Below are positions 50,989 through 61,676 of a stretch of 64,000 nt of DNA, piece after piece. Each line of letters starts with the position of its first letter. Positions within the stretch are counted from its first letter, which is position 1. A program made the position numbers and the translations under genes. The notes under the pieces were generated by a model. The model worked only from the letters and a program-made list of their open reading frames with translations, searched no databases and was not told the origin of the DNA. The DNA comes from Helianthus annuus (lineage: Eukaryota; Streptophyta; Magnoliopsida; Asterales; Asteraceae), in the NCBI RefSeq assembly GCF_002127325.2, contig NC_035448.2, positions 4,583,220 to 4,647,219 of the forward strand. Direction: 5' to 3'.

Positions 50989-51690
50989 TGTTATGGGTAA
51001 AATTCTGAGCCCATATCCTGGGAAATATCTTGATTTATATCTTGATTATATGATATCTGCTCGTATCCGGGATGCTCATTTAGGATATTGGTAACATCCT
51101 GAATGGTATCCTCAGGATTACTAACGGGTTATGTGCAGGAGTACGCGTCTAGTTGCCCAACGTTCATGAAGACCTTTTCTACGGGAGACTCGGTCCAAGT
51201 CGTTCACATGAAGCCGTTGAAGCTGCATTACTCGGTCTACAACGTTCATAATGGAATATTCGGAGCATTCCATGTTTATAGGAATTCTAGTTTCTATTTC
51301 GTTACTATAGAAACTACACTTACACACTTGTTCTCTCGCAACTTGCACTCTTACACAAATCGTTGTAACACTTAGCGATCTGGTCAATATCCTACACTGT
51401 ATCCTGAAGTTTGAAGCAATGAGAAGAACTAGGCAGTTGCGATTGTCAGCTCCCGAGGTTTTATGCCGGCGATCTAGATTGATCAAGGGCTTTCCTCGTA
51501 CATCTCGTGTCAACCCCCTTTACTTTTTGCTCATTGTTTGATCATAGATACAACTCAATATCCTGAGCCGTATCCTGAACACTGTTTTTCCAAACAACAT
51601 AACTAGCATATTTTCAACACACTTTTTAGCACACTACCTCAGTTAACTAATTTGATCACTTAATTGCTTCGGTAATTTTTGACCAAAACA
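50989..51690 (+). repeat. 3' LTR of E (702 bp)
   Basis: Starts TGTTATGGGTAAAATTCTGAGCCC and ends GGTAATTTTTGACCAAAACA. Only the 3' end and the CGAGGTTTTATGCCGG block resemble the other LTRs. It has frequent ATCCTGA/AGGATA words. GGTAT (51691-51695) is the probable TSD; the partner is outside the window. Confidence 0.85.
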
Positions 51691-52613
51691 GGTATATAAA
51701 TCATTAATATCACAAGAGAAAAAATCCTTTTGTTAGTTATTTTGAAAAATTATTTGTCAGTTATTTTGATTATTATTATTATTATTATTATCATTATTAT
51801 CATTAAATGTTTACTAATTATATACTTAAGTATTTAAATAAGATAATACTTAATTTAATTTAAATAAAATTAGTTTTAAAAATATAAATGTAGCTTTTTT
51901 GAAGAGCGTAATTTAACCGGCCCAGCCTTAAATATTTATTTTGATGTTGTTGTTGTTGTTGTTACCATGTAAATATTTAGTATTTATTTAAGGATTTAAA
52001 TAAGACAACAGTTAATTTAAACAATATTTAGTTATGAAAAATACAAACATTATATGTAAATTTAAATATTAAGAAATTAACATAATTTTTATTTGTTTTT
52101 ATTTAATTCGTAATATTTAATTTTTAATATTTATCAATTATTTTAATTTAATATTTGTATTATAAAGTTCTTTTATTCATTTTTTCTACTTAATTAAGTG
52201 GTTTCTTATTTAATAATACTTATCATTCAGGCGAGGTCGGACAACATGTCGTGCCAGAACAAGTCTCATAAAAAGGATTATTTTGGTTTGAGTCAAAACG
52301 GGTTCGGGTCAAACCAGTGTTTAAGACAGGTCAAATAAAACTGCGCTCTCCAAAAGAGCTACATTATGTTTATATTTTTATAACTAAACACAAATTTAAA
52401 TTATATATTTAAGGTAGACTTGTAATTTATCTTAAATTTTAAGACAGTTAAGAAAATATATAATGCATTTGGTACAAGTATTGATGCATTAAGAACCTGT
52501 CATTTACCATTTTTTTTCTCTTGTGATATTAATGATTTATTCAACGAACATAAATATAACTGGACCCACCTTAAATAAGTTTATAATCTTGTGATATTAA
52601 TGATTTATATACC
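51691..52613. repeat. AT-rich flank with a 26-bp perfect inverted repeat
   Basis: GGTATATAAATCATTAATATCACAAG (51691-51716) is the exact complement of 52588-52613; a second inverted copy is at about 52512-52545. Between them lie a (TTA)n run (51772-51810), a (TTG)n run (51948-51962) and AT-rich sequence without a gene. It may be a small mobile element in whose end E inserted. Confidence 0.55.
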
Positions 52614-52800
52614 TAAATAAGTTTATAATCTACATAAGTTTATAATTAACAAATTCAAAAAATTAATGCAAGTCTAGAAAAATTATATACCTAAATAAGT
52701 TTATAATCTACATAAGTTTATAATTAACAAATTTAAAAAATTAATGCAAGTCTATAAAAATTATATACCTAAATAAGTTTATAATTAACAAATTCAAAAA
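52606..52800. repeat. Tandem repeat, about 78 bp, two and a half copies
   Basis: TATATACCTAAATAAGTTTATAATCTACATAAG begins at about 52606 and 52685; a third, shorter copy lacking the middle starts at about 52763. Confidence 0.8.
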
Positions 52801-52802
52801 AC

Positions 52803-53029
52803 TTGATTTTGGACTGATCTAGCAACTTGAATCAAACCTCAGGGACGAATTTAGCAGTTTTAGCCATTCATTAACGGAGGTTCTAACGGTGTTAATTTAT
52901 TGGACTGAAATAGCAACAGAAACTAGGCTCAGAGACTGTTTTAGCAAAAAAAAAAAGTTGATTTTGGACTGATCTAGCAATTTGAGCCAAACCTCAGGGA
53001 TGATTTTAGCAGTTTACTCTAAAAAATTA
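52803..53029. repeat. Degenerate Mutator-like terminus with direct repeat
   Basis: TTGGACTGATCTAGCAA..CAAACCTCAGGGA is present twice in direct order (52808-52860 and 52964-53015), and the right end CAGTTTACTC (53019-53028) matches the outer ends of the three Mutator-like elements further right. I did not find a matching left end. Confidence 0.45.
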
Positions 53030-53979
53030 TACCTTATACTTTTGTGCATTAAAGATTTGTACCATATTTATAATTGACTAAAATACCCTTAGAGTTAATT
53101 GACTTGGTAGACGGAGTTAAAAAATTGGACTCAAAGGGTTATAAAAAAAGCGTCTCGAGACTCATGGCATTAAACATTTTGATTTTGTACTCAAGTATTT
53201 AAAACCTCTAAAAGATAGGGACTCAAAAAGTAATTTTCCCTTTCTTTTAAGATATAGATAATAAGGGAAAAGATCAAATAAGAAGTTTATTTTGGCTACG
53301 AGGTATAGGAAGCAATAGGATTAGGACATGTGGCAACATTTAAATTAAAGAAAAAGGGTATTTTAGTCAATCCAACCCTTTCTGCTTCATTTTCAAAACC
53401 CAGTAACTTCAAAATCCACCATTTTCAAAACCCACCATCTTCAACCATTTCTTCACTTTCTATCTCAATAATCACTATATTATAGTGCTATTTTCATAAC
53501 CAATCAATGATTCAAACACCCCCGATCAACGTGTTCTTCAGATTTTTTGAAGAAAACCCAGTTTAATTTCATACAAATCTCGTTTTTTAAGGTGATTTTG
53601 AAGATAATCACTCGATCCATTCGATTCGAGCACTGATAAATGTTTCAATCATTCAAAATTCTTCAATTGTTGAAGGAATCACTACGATCCATGTAAGAAA
53701 TTCTTTAATTTCATTTTTAAGATCTAGGTTTTTTATTTAGTCATTGCGTTTTACGATCTTGACAGGGGTCCGGGGGCAGCGCCCCTGGTAGCGGGGTCCC
53801 AGGGGCGGCAGCCCATGGCGGGGTCCAAGGGGCAGAGCCCCTGGCTAGGGTTGAATTGCTGTAATAAAAATGCATCAGAAAAAATAATTTTCTGTAAATT
53901 GCCTCTGGAAACTGCATTGGTTCAGACAGTTCACAGCACAGACAATTCATAGCATAGACAAAACTATTGTCATGGTTCA
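53030..53979. other. No gene recognised; GC-rich palindromic cluster inside
   Basis: AT-rich sequence, then at 53765-53852 a GC-rich stretch with three near-repeats of GGGGTCC(A/C)(A/G)GGGGC.G.GCCCCTGG; the GGGGC..GCCCC parts are short hairpins. Similar stretches are common in plant repeats. No supportable ORF. Confidence 0.5.
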
Positions 53980-54870
53980 ATGCGTTTTAGAGAGAACACT
54001 TTCTTTGGTGTTTTTAGGCAATTGCGTTTTAGAACTAAAACATTTTTATGTGTTTTCTGGTCATTTCGTTTTAGAAAAACACATTCTTGAAGTGTTTTTG
54101 GTGCATTGCGTTTTAGGTAAAACACTTTTTTAGGTGTTTTCAGTCCATTGCGTTTTACAGAGAACACTTTCTTTTGTTTTTTAGGCAATTCCGTTTTAGA
54201 ATGAGTCATTTTTAAGTGTTTTCTGGCCATTGCGTTTTAGGTAAAACACTTTTTTTATGTGTTTTCAGTCCATTGCGTTTTAGAAAAACACATTCTTGAA
54301 GTATTTTTGGTGCATTGCATTTTAGGTAAAACACTTTTTAGGTGTTTTTAGTCCATTGCGTTCTACAGAGAACACTTTCTTTTGTTTTTTAGGCAATTGC
54401 GTTTTAGAATGAGTCATTTTTAAGTGTTTTTTGGCCATTGCGTTTCACAAATAAGACATTTTTTTTGTGTTTTTGGTGCATTGCGTTTTAGGTAAAAACA
54501 CTTTTTTATGTGTTTTCAGTCCATTGCGTTTTAGAAAACAGACATTTTAAGTGTTTTCTGGTCATTGCGTTTTAGAAATAAGACATTTGTATATGTTTTT
54601 GGTGTATTGCGTTTTAGGAAAATTAATTTTTATGTGTTTTTAGTCTATTGCGTTTTAGAAAGTACATTTTCTTTTGAGCTTTTAGGCTATTGCGTTTTAA
54701 AAATAAGACATTTCTTTATGTTTTCTGGCCATTACGTTTTACAAATAAGACATTTCTTTGTGTTTTTTGTGCATTGCGTTTTAGAAAAATGTCATTTTTT
54801 AGGTTTTTTTTTCATTGCGTTTTACGTAACTGGGGGTTTTTCTATTGCGTTTTACACAACTGGGTTTTTA
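53980..54870. repeat. Minisatellite, about 42-bp unit, about 22 copies
   Basis: The anchor CATTGCGTTTTAG(A/G) recurs roughly every 42 bp from 53980 to 54850. Units fall into types (AGAGAACACTTTCT, GAATGAGTCATTTTTAAG, GGTAAAACACTTTTT, GAAAAACACATTCTTGAAG), and blocks near 54118-54240 and 54325-54445 repeat the same order about 206 bp apart. Open frames here are by-products of the repeat. Confidence 0.9.
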
Positions 54871-55301
54871 TTTTTATTTTTATTTTTTTGAAAATATAGC
54901 AATAGTATACTCGTTTTAAAGATAAAAAACGCTCGTTTTTTTTTGTGCAATTTTTATAAAAAATAATATCGTATGAAAGAGTTTTTAACGTTTAAAAAAT
55001 GGGGGGAATCGGAGGAGAGAGAAACTATTGCCTTGCATTCACTATAATACCCCTAAACAAACCCACGCGCCTCTTTTCTTCCCTTCAATTTCCATCATTT
55101 AATCTTAGTCCTTGATTAATTAAATGGATGGTCAAGATCACTTCCTAGCCTTCTTAGCTAAATAAACTTCCTATTGTATCTCCACCCTAGATAATAATAG
55201 CCGATTACTAATAAATGAGTCAATTATATAAAATCAAACCAATTAGTTAAAACGAATGAGTCAAACGGGTTGAAAGTCATATATCCTAAACCGTTTTAGT
55301 T
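54871..55301. other. No feature recognised
   Basis: AT-rich DNA without a supportable ORF or repeat structure. Confidence 0.5.
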
Positions 55302-55417
55302 GCAAGATCTAAATTATTATCGTAATAATATTCTTTTGTAGTTACAAATAACACGTTAAGCAAGATCTAAATTATTATCGTAATAATATACTTTTGTAAT
55401 TATAAATAACACGTTAG
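55302..55417. repeat. 58-bp tandem duplication
   Basis: GCAAGATCTAAATTATTATC..AACACGTTA at 55302-55359 is repeated at 55360-55417 with a few differences. Confidence 0.85.
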
Positions 55418-55489
55418 TTATATGTATAAAAACTAGTTGATGCCCCGCCCGCATTATGGGGCGATGGCCGAATAATTCACAACAAACTA

Positions 55490-56010
55490 AAAAAATAGTA
55501 CTATAGTTTTGGTAGAATGGAAAACTAAAATGGTGAGAAGACCGTAATTTTGAGCGAGGGTAAAAATCGTAAATTTTAGCTATGGAAAACCATAATTTTA
55601 TTTTGAACCGGGGGAAAACGTAATTTTGAAATGAGGGTGAAAGCGTAATTTTGAACCGAGTGGAAAATCGTAATTTTAAGCTGGGGGCAAAAGCATAATT
55701 TTAGTTTGAACTGGGGTAAAAACGTATTTTTTTAACTGGGGGCGAAAACATAATTTTAAAGTGGGTGTAAAATAATAAACTGGTGTAAAGCTGTAATTTT
55801 GAGATAGGGAAAAACATAATTTTATTTTGAGCTGGGGTGAAAACGTAATTTTGGCGTAGGGTAAAATCATAAAATTTGAACCGAGGGCAAAATCGTAATT
55901 TTTATCTGGGGGCAACAAGGTAATTACATTTTGAACTTGGGGCGAAAACGTAATTTTAAACTAGGGGTAAAAACGTAATTTTAAAATAGGTAAAAAATAA
56001 TAAACTGGTT
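55490..56010. repeat. Degenerate tandem repeat, about 25-35 bp units
   Basis: The theme GGGG(C/T/G)(A/G)AAA(A)CGTAATTTT(GAA) recurs about 15 times with variable spacing. Not coding in any consistent frame. Confidence 0.8.
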
Positions 56011-56159
56011 GGTTCAATAGAAGATTGATGGCCGCCCATTTGAACCAATGGCAGAGAAACACTATTGCCTGCCATGGTAAATGTATATGTTAGAAATAGA
56101 AATTTAATATTTTATGGTATTCCACGATAATTGCTCCTAAATTATAAAATGATTACAAA

Positions 56160-56590
56160 ACCCTCATTTTTCTTTGAACGCCGTCATTTACGTTATAAAC
56201 TTTACGTTTTGCGTTAACGTTTCGCGTTAAAAATTTTACGTTTTCCGTTTTATGTTAAAAAATTACGTTTTCTGTATTTACGTCCGGCTTTTTCACGCAT
56301 CGTTTTTTTAACGGGTCGTTTTTTAAACGCCGTTTTTTACGCTCGGTTTTTCAAGCGTCTGTTTTTAACGCGCCTTTTTTTACGTCCCGTTTTTATGCGC
56401 CGCATTCACGCCCCTTGTTTGGACGTAGAAAAGGTTTTTTACATTTTACAATTTACGTAGAAAAGGTTTTACGTTTTATGTTAAACTTTTTACGTTTTAT
56501 GTTTTACTTTAAAATTTTTACGTTTTACGTTAAACTTTTTACGTTTTACATTTACGTTTTTCGTTTTTACGTTCGGCTTTTTCACGCATT
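56160..56590. repeat. Short-period degenerate repeat (TTTACGTTTTACGTTAAA theme)
   Basis: Words ACGTTTTACGTT, GCGTTAACG and TTTTTTACGC recur about every 15-20 bp. The frames here are repeat artefacts. Confidence 0.75.
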
Positions 56591-56594
56591 GTTT

Positions 56595-56741
56595 TTTACC
56601 TAAGGGGTGCGTACAAAAATTCCAAGGGGTGCGGACGAAAAATTTCAAGGGGTGCGGACGGGATTTTCGACGGAACTTAGCACTAATTTTTTTTCCCCGG
56701 GGATACGCCCGCCCACCTTGGGTAACGTTAAGTCCGCCCCT
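56595..56741. repeat. Dispersed repeat terminus (copy 1)
   Basis: AAGGGGTGCGGACGGGATTTTCGAC..CTTAGCACTAATTTTTTT..GTCCGCCCCTG resembles 61300-61428 (GGGTGCGGTTGGGATTTTCGAC..TTAGTACTAAAAAC..ATCCGCCCTTG). The end reads CAGGGGCGGAC on the other strand, as in some hAT termini, but no partner end or TSD was found. Confidence 0.5.
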
Positions 56742-56903
56742 GATGAGCTTGTAACTAGAGAAAAGAGGATTTGAATTTACGTCTAAATTCAATGATTTCC
56801 AACACGTGTGTGCGGAAAGATAAATGACAGAGAAGAAGAGGTTAAAAAAAAGTCGTACAGATAGCTTTGTGTAAATTGTGTGAGTTGAATATAATAATTT
56901 AAA

Positions 56904-57227
56904 GAGTAACCTATTATTTTGGTTCCTGTGGTTTGGTCATATTTGTCTTATAAAAAACCTGTTATTTTGTCATTTTCTGCAGGGGTAAAATGATAATTTC
57001 TTTTTTATAAATAAATACCATATTTTATAAGACAAATATGATCTGATTTGGCCCTGAGGAAATTTACAAAATTGCAGGATTTTATAAGACAAGTATGACC
57101 TGGTTTCATTTTTGGACCAAAATGGCAATAAAACTGAAACCACAGGGACCCAGATACAAAAGGTTTTAGTTTTGGACTAAAGTGGCAAAAGTAACCAAAC
57201 CTCAGGGACCAAAATGACAGTTTACTC
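56904..57227. mobile_element. Mutator-like MITE (324 bp) with 9-bp TSD
   Basis: Ends GAGTAACCTATTATTTTGG and CCAAAATGACAGTTTACTC are imperfect inverted repeats of about 36 bp. The 9-bp TSD TAATTTAAA (56895-56903 and 57228-57236) is perfect; 9 bp is the Mutator size. No coding capacity. Confidence 0.85.
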
Positions 57228-57236
57228 TAATTTAAA

Positions 57237-58139
57237 TCAATATTTACAAAAGTGTACATTTTCCATATTATTATTTAATATAATAATTTAAATCAATATT
57301 TTTGCACTTCTCTCTTGTTTATTTAATAATTATATTCTCAACTATTTTTTCCGCTTATTAATAAATATTTAATATTTTATTAATTCAATATTGTGTAATA
57401 CATGTGTTTCTAACCTAGTATGTATTTGTGTGTATATCTATATATAACTTGTAAATGGGTTTAAATATTTTATTTATTATTTTTATATTTTTTATTTATT
57501 TATATAGGCACAAGTTGTTTCTGTTTATTTATTTTTTGATAAATACATTTTATTTGCATATGTGGCACACGTAAAGTAAATGAGTAAAAATGGTCAAGAA
57601 AAAGAAAGAATATATTATTGACTGAGGTGAAAAACTGAAAGCAAATGCAAATAACATGTTGAACAGGTTAGAGCCGGCATTGCCTTTCCATAACTAGCCG
57701 ACATTTCAATAGTTGCCGGGTTTTGTGGGATAAAGTCTCTACAGGCTTTATCACGTCACCTCAACGTAACGTATGCGTCATATAAGCGCGCAATTTTGTC
57801 TTTAATTTACACGGTGTGGGATAACGCCTCCTTTAAAATCCTCTTTAACTTTAAAAAAATTAAAATAAAAAGGAATTCTAATTGGCTAATGCATGTGGGA
57901 TGTCTCCTCTCCTTCCTTTCACGCCCGTCATGACTTTGGCCGAGGCCATCTATGATGCCCCATTTGGCTGAGGTGGGACGGTGTTAGGGGCGCCTCTCAG
58001 CTGAGGTGGCTAGGGCGTTAGCCCACACCACCCGACCTTAGTGTTTTTTTCAATTATGTTGGACTAGTTATTTTTTATTTATTACTTTTTAACTTTTGAG
58101 TTTATTTGATGAATCAAGAAGGATCGTTTATATAATATG
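57237..58139. other. No gene recognised
   Basis: AT-rich to mixed sequence without conserved ORF. A segment at 57960-58020 repeats GCTGAGGTGG in a short palindromic setting. Confidence 0.5.
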
Positions 58140-59452
58140 GAGTAAATTGTCATTTTAGTCCCTGAGTTTTGTCCAAATTTGCCACTTTAGTCCAAATAGT
58201 TTTTTTTCGCCTATGGGTCCTTAACTTTTCTTTTTTGTTGCCATTTTGATCACATACCCTAACTCCGTCCAAAAACCCCATTTTTAACCAGGGGTATTTT
58301 GGGGATTTTCACATTAAATCTTTTCGATTGCCATTTTGACCTAATTCTTTAAAAAAATAGAAATACATATATATATATATATATATAATATTAATAATGA
58401 TTATAATAATTATTATATAACGAAAACTCTTTATTATTATATAAAAAATAAACTCTAATTTATAATTTAGTGTTTATAAAAAAATCTTTTCAAACCCTCC
58501 TAGCCTGCACCTCTCTCTCTTTCTCTCTAACTCTCTCTGCAGAAAATGCCACCACCACCATCCTCACCGTGTGTCCTCCTTCTATGCACCACCATCACTA
58601 CCACCGTGACAACCACCCCCACCACAACCAACACCGGTTACAAACTCCACCACCGTCACCTACCTATCCGACACCTACCTTCACCACCGTCAACTACACC
58701 ACTATGTAACCACCACCTAAACCTGCAACCACCAACCACCGTAAACCACAATCATCTCTGACCACATACCGTTATCCACCATAACCATACCATCGTTTGA
58801 CACTCCATTACTACACTATCATCCACCCATCAACGTCGATTCATCGCCGCCGCCTTCAATCTGAACGATCGATGGACCTGCAACACCAGATCTAGCCAAC
58901 AAGCACCAACATTTAAGATCCGGTTCGCGGTATTTCAAATCTGAAGAAGGTCGAGAGGCAGATGGTGAAAAAGTGAAGAAGAAAGGGAGATGGGTTTCGT
59001 TTTAGTCTCCTTCCAGATGGTTGTGGTGGTGGTTGTGTGGCGGCGGAAGTGGCGGTGCACGGTAGTCGTTGGTGGTTTGAGATGATGGTGAACGGTGGTT
59101 TAGGATGATGGTGGTTGAAGTGCTTGAGGATGGTGATGATGATTATGTGTTTATACCCTGACATAGGCAGTATACATATATATGTATATAAGTGTGATTT
59201 TTATAACATTAATTTTTTTTCTTTTAATTTTTAATGTAAAATAAATTTTGGATCAAAATAGCAACCGAAAAGATTTAATGTGAAAATCCCTAAAATACCC
59301 CTGGTTACAAATTGGGTTTTTGAATGGAGTTAGGGTATGTGATCAAAATGGCAACAAAAGGGAAAAGTCAGGGACCCAGAGGCGAAAAAAAAGTATTTGG
59401 ACTAAAATGGCAAATTTGGACGAAACTCAGGGACTAAAATGGCAATTTACTC
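58140..59452. mobile_element. Mutator-like non-autonomous element with about 200-bp terminal inverted repeats
   Basis: Arms 58140-58342 and 59245-59452 are inverted copies (GAGTAAATTG(T/C)CATTTTAGTCC; CCCTAACTCC; CAGGGGTATTTT). Flanks TATAATATG and TATAATAAA (58131-58139, 59453-59461) agree at seven of nine bases. The interior has CT-rich and CACC-rich sequence in its left half and GGTGGT-rich sequence in its right half; it codes for nothing I recognise. Confidence 0.85.
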
Positions 59453-59461
59453 TATAATAAA

Positions 59462-59791
59462 GTTTTACGCTTATTATTTGATTAAGTAAGGTATTTAATG
59501 TTCAACCAATACCATAATCCATAATTTTCAAACATTTAAGCACTAGTTTTAAATGTTAATTAGTAATCATTTTCCGGCCAAAAAGCTAGTCCAGTCGTTA
59601 TACACTGTAGTTGTTGGGCGTGTTTTTTGCAGCGGGATTTGAAATTCGAATGGGTCATTGGTGGGTCGGTTTGGGCTATTTTTTTTAGTTCAAAATTTTT
59701 GGGCTTGGATAGTTGGGTTAATAAATTAGATTGTAAATTGGGTTAAGTAAAGTAAATAAATGGTTAAAGAATAGTTATATAAATTGTGTTA
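59462..59791. other. No feature recognised
   Basis: AT-rich spacer between two Mutator-like elements. Confidence 0.5.
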
Positions 59792-59800
59792 TATATTTTA

Positions 59801-61231
59801 GAGTAAACTGCCATTTTGGTCCATGTGGTTTGGGCAGTTTTGTCATTTTAGTCCAAATCTCAAATTTTTTTAAATCTAGGTACCTGTGGTTTCACTTTTA
59901 TTGCTATTTTAGTCCAAAATTCAAAAACCCTCATTTTTTACTATTCCAACATGCCTATTTTGTCTTTTTGTGCAGGGGCATTTTGGTCATTCTGATTTAA
60001 ATATAACATATTAGTAATTAATAAACTAAATTAATATTAAGTTTATTTAATCCATTTTTGTTCAGATCATCATCTTGCCAAAACCAGAGATTTCTCCGAT
60101 GGAACACCACCTGCCACACCCCTCTCGCACCCCCACCCCCACCCCCACCACCACCTGCCACAACCCTCTCGCACCGGCACCACCACCTGCTCAAACTCCT
60201 TCTTAACCATCTCCGGCTCCATTTCGCCCAACCGATTTAGATTCGAATCACACCAATTCAATCAAACCTGATTCAATTAACAATGAGGTAACTTATGACA
60301 CAAACCTGATTCGATCAATAATGAGGATTCACACGAATTCAATCAAACCGGCGTCATCATCTTCATCATCGGCATCATCCTCATCACCGGCGTCGAAACC
60401 CTAACCCTAACCCTAACCCCCAATTTCGCGTTGAAACCCTAACCCCCAATTTCCCCGTCATCATCTTCATCATGTGGCTCGTTCTCAACTGCAGATGACC
60501 GCCATTACCGCCACACCGCCACCTCCTACCTTTCACAAACCCTGGAACGAGTTTAGAGAGAGAAAGAGAGAGGGTAAAAGCTTGGGTTTTAGGTTTTAGA
60601 GAGAGAAATAGGGGGGAAATAACGGGCCATGGTCGTTGATCGATCTAGCAGTACAGAGCAGCGATGTGGTGTTAAGAATGCTAGCAAGAAACTCAATGTC
60701 AGAAAAGCTTGCAGAAGATATAGATACATCAGTTAAACGTATAATCGATAATGCTTATGAGATAGCAAAATCACATATAAAAAATAATAGAGATGCGATT
60801 GATAGATTGGTGGATGTGTTACTCGAGAAAGAAACCCTAACCAGCGATGAATTCATAGGAACCCTAGCGGTGGTTGTGTTCTGAAGAGAGGAGAGAGGGA
60901 GAGAGTGAGACAGGGGTGATGGTGTAGTGGTGGTGTGGTGGGGATGCTGGTGGTGGTGGTGCAGTGGGGGTGGAGAAGATGATGGTCTGAAGAAGAAGAT
61001 GATGGTCTTTTATGTATTATAATAATTGTATAATAATTCCAAATGACCAAAATGGCCCTGCACAAAAAGACAAAATAGGCATGTTGGAACAGTAAAAAAT
61101 GAGGGTTTTTAAATTTTGGACTAAAATGGCAACAAAAGTGAAACCATAGGGACCCAGATTTAAAAAGTTTGAGATTTGGACTAAAATGGCAAAACTGCCC
61201 AAACCACAGGGACCAAAATGGCAGTTTACTC
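59801..61231. mobile_element. Pack-MULE-type element with 9-bp TSD and captured gene fragment
   Basis: Arms of about 190 bp (59801-59994 and 61037-61231) are inverted copies (GAGTAAACTGCCATTTTGGTCC; TGCAGGGGCATTTTGGTCAT). The TSD TATATTTTA is perfect (59792-59800 and 61232-61240). The interior includes an FtsH-type gene fragment (60622-60857), AG-rich sequence, a CCACCCCCACC tract and three CCCTAA units (60400-60417). No transposase. Confidence 0.9.
60622..60857 (+). pseudogene. Captured fragment of an FtsH-type metalloprotease gene (C-terminal region)
   Basis: An open frame without its own ATG reads GPWSLIDLAVQSSDVVLRML, then ARNSMSEKLAEDIDTSVKRI and NNRDAIDRLVDVLLEKETLT, ending at DEF near 60857; after that the frame runs 10 residues into unrelated sequence to a TGA at 60882-60884. 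These motifs are those of the C-terminal helical region of plant chloroplast FtsH (thylakoid ATP-dependent zinc protease) proteins. The AAA+ and HExxH domains are absent. The fragment lies inside a Mutator-like element, so it is most simply transduplicated; no intron is seen. I cannot say which FtsH paralogue it comes from. Confidence 0.8.
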
Positions 61232-61289
61232 TATATTTTATATATTCATAATAATCGGTGTTTATTTTTTATTTAAATTCATATTTTTT

Positions 61290-61428
61290 TCTAAGGGGGC
61301 GGTTGAAAATTTTCAAAAGGTGCGGTTAAAAGGGTGCGGTTGGGATTTTCGACAAAAATTAGTACTAAAAACTTTTTTCTCAAAGGGTACGGCCGCCAAC
61401 CCACCATTATGAGTAGATCCGCCCTTGT
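61290..61428. repeat. Dispersed repeat terminus (copy 2)
   Basis: Related to 56595-56741; see there. It ends ATCCGCCCTTG. Confidence 0.5.
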
Positions 61429-61560
61429 AAATGCCAAAGATAGTCTATATAATATTCTATGTTTACGCGTAAGTGCTAGAGCGTGTTCATGTATACATAT
61501 CTGTGCGTTCATGTGTTTTTATTTGATATTTTTTCTCTGTAACAAGTATAATTTTTTTTT

Positions 61561-61676
61561 TAAAATGGGCTACATGAGATCCACATATTATTCACGTGGG
61601 AAATATTTTTAAGACATTTTAAATATTTTTTAAAATGGGCTACATGAGATCCACATATTATTCACGTGGGAAATAT
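61561..61676. repeat. Direct duplication with 70-bp period
   Basis: TAAAATGGGCTACATGAGAT..CACGTGGGAAATAT at 61561-61606 recurs exactly at 61631-61676. Confidence 0.9.

Larger units (their letters stand above)
36766..51690 (+). mobile_element. Element E: 3' part of a diverged Tat-lineage retrotransposon, outermost host of the nest
   Basis: Visible parts: pol C-terminus (36766-36995), 3' region (36996-37717 and 48452-49053), antisense accessory ORF (49054-50739), PPT and 3' LTR (50989-51690). F is inserted with TSD ATTCC (37713-37717 and 48452-48456). D interrupts pol at 36766. The 5' part is left of the window. LTR and accessory ORF are clearly diverged from the other elements, so E belongs to another subfamily. 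Confidence 0.88.

Noticed and set aside
51948..51962. (TTG)n run as the tail of a SINE
   Set aside because: No SINE body adjoins it; taken as a microsatellite.
53390..53760. Possible first exon of a host gene
   Set aside because: Some exon-like composition, but no frame, splice pattern or protein family could be supported.
54565..54899. Phe-rich open frame that looks like a membrane protein
   Set aside because: It is produced by the 42-bp minisatellite; all phases of the repeat give similar low-complexity frames.
58470..58761. Thr/Pro/His-rich frames in the Mutator-like element
   Set aside because: They come from ACC-rich low-complexity DNA; no family is recognisable and two frames are open at once.
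60400..60417. Interstitial telomere repeat (CCCTAA)3
   Set aside because: Only three units, with six-base not the usual plant seven-base period, inside a Mutator-like element. AACCCTAA words are common in plant leaders.
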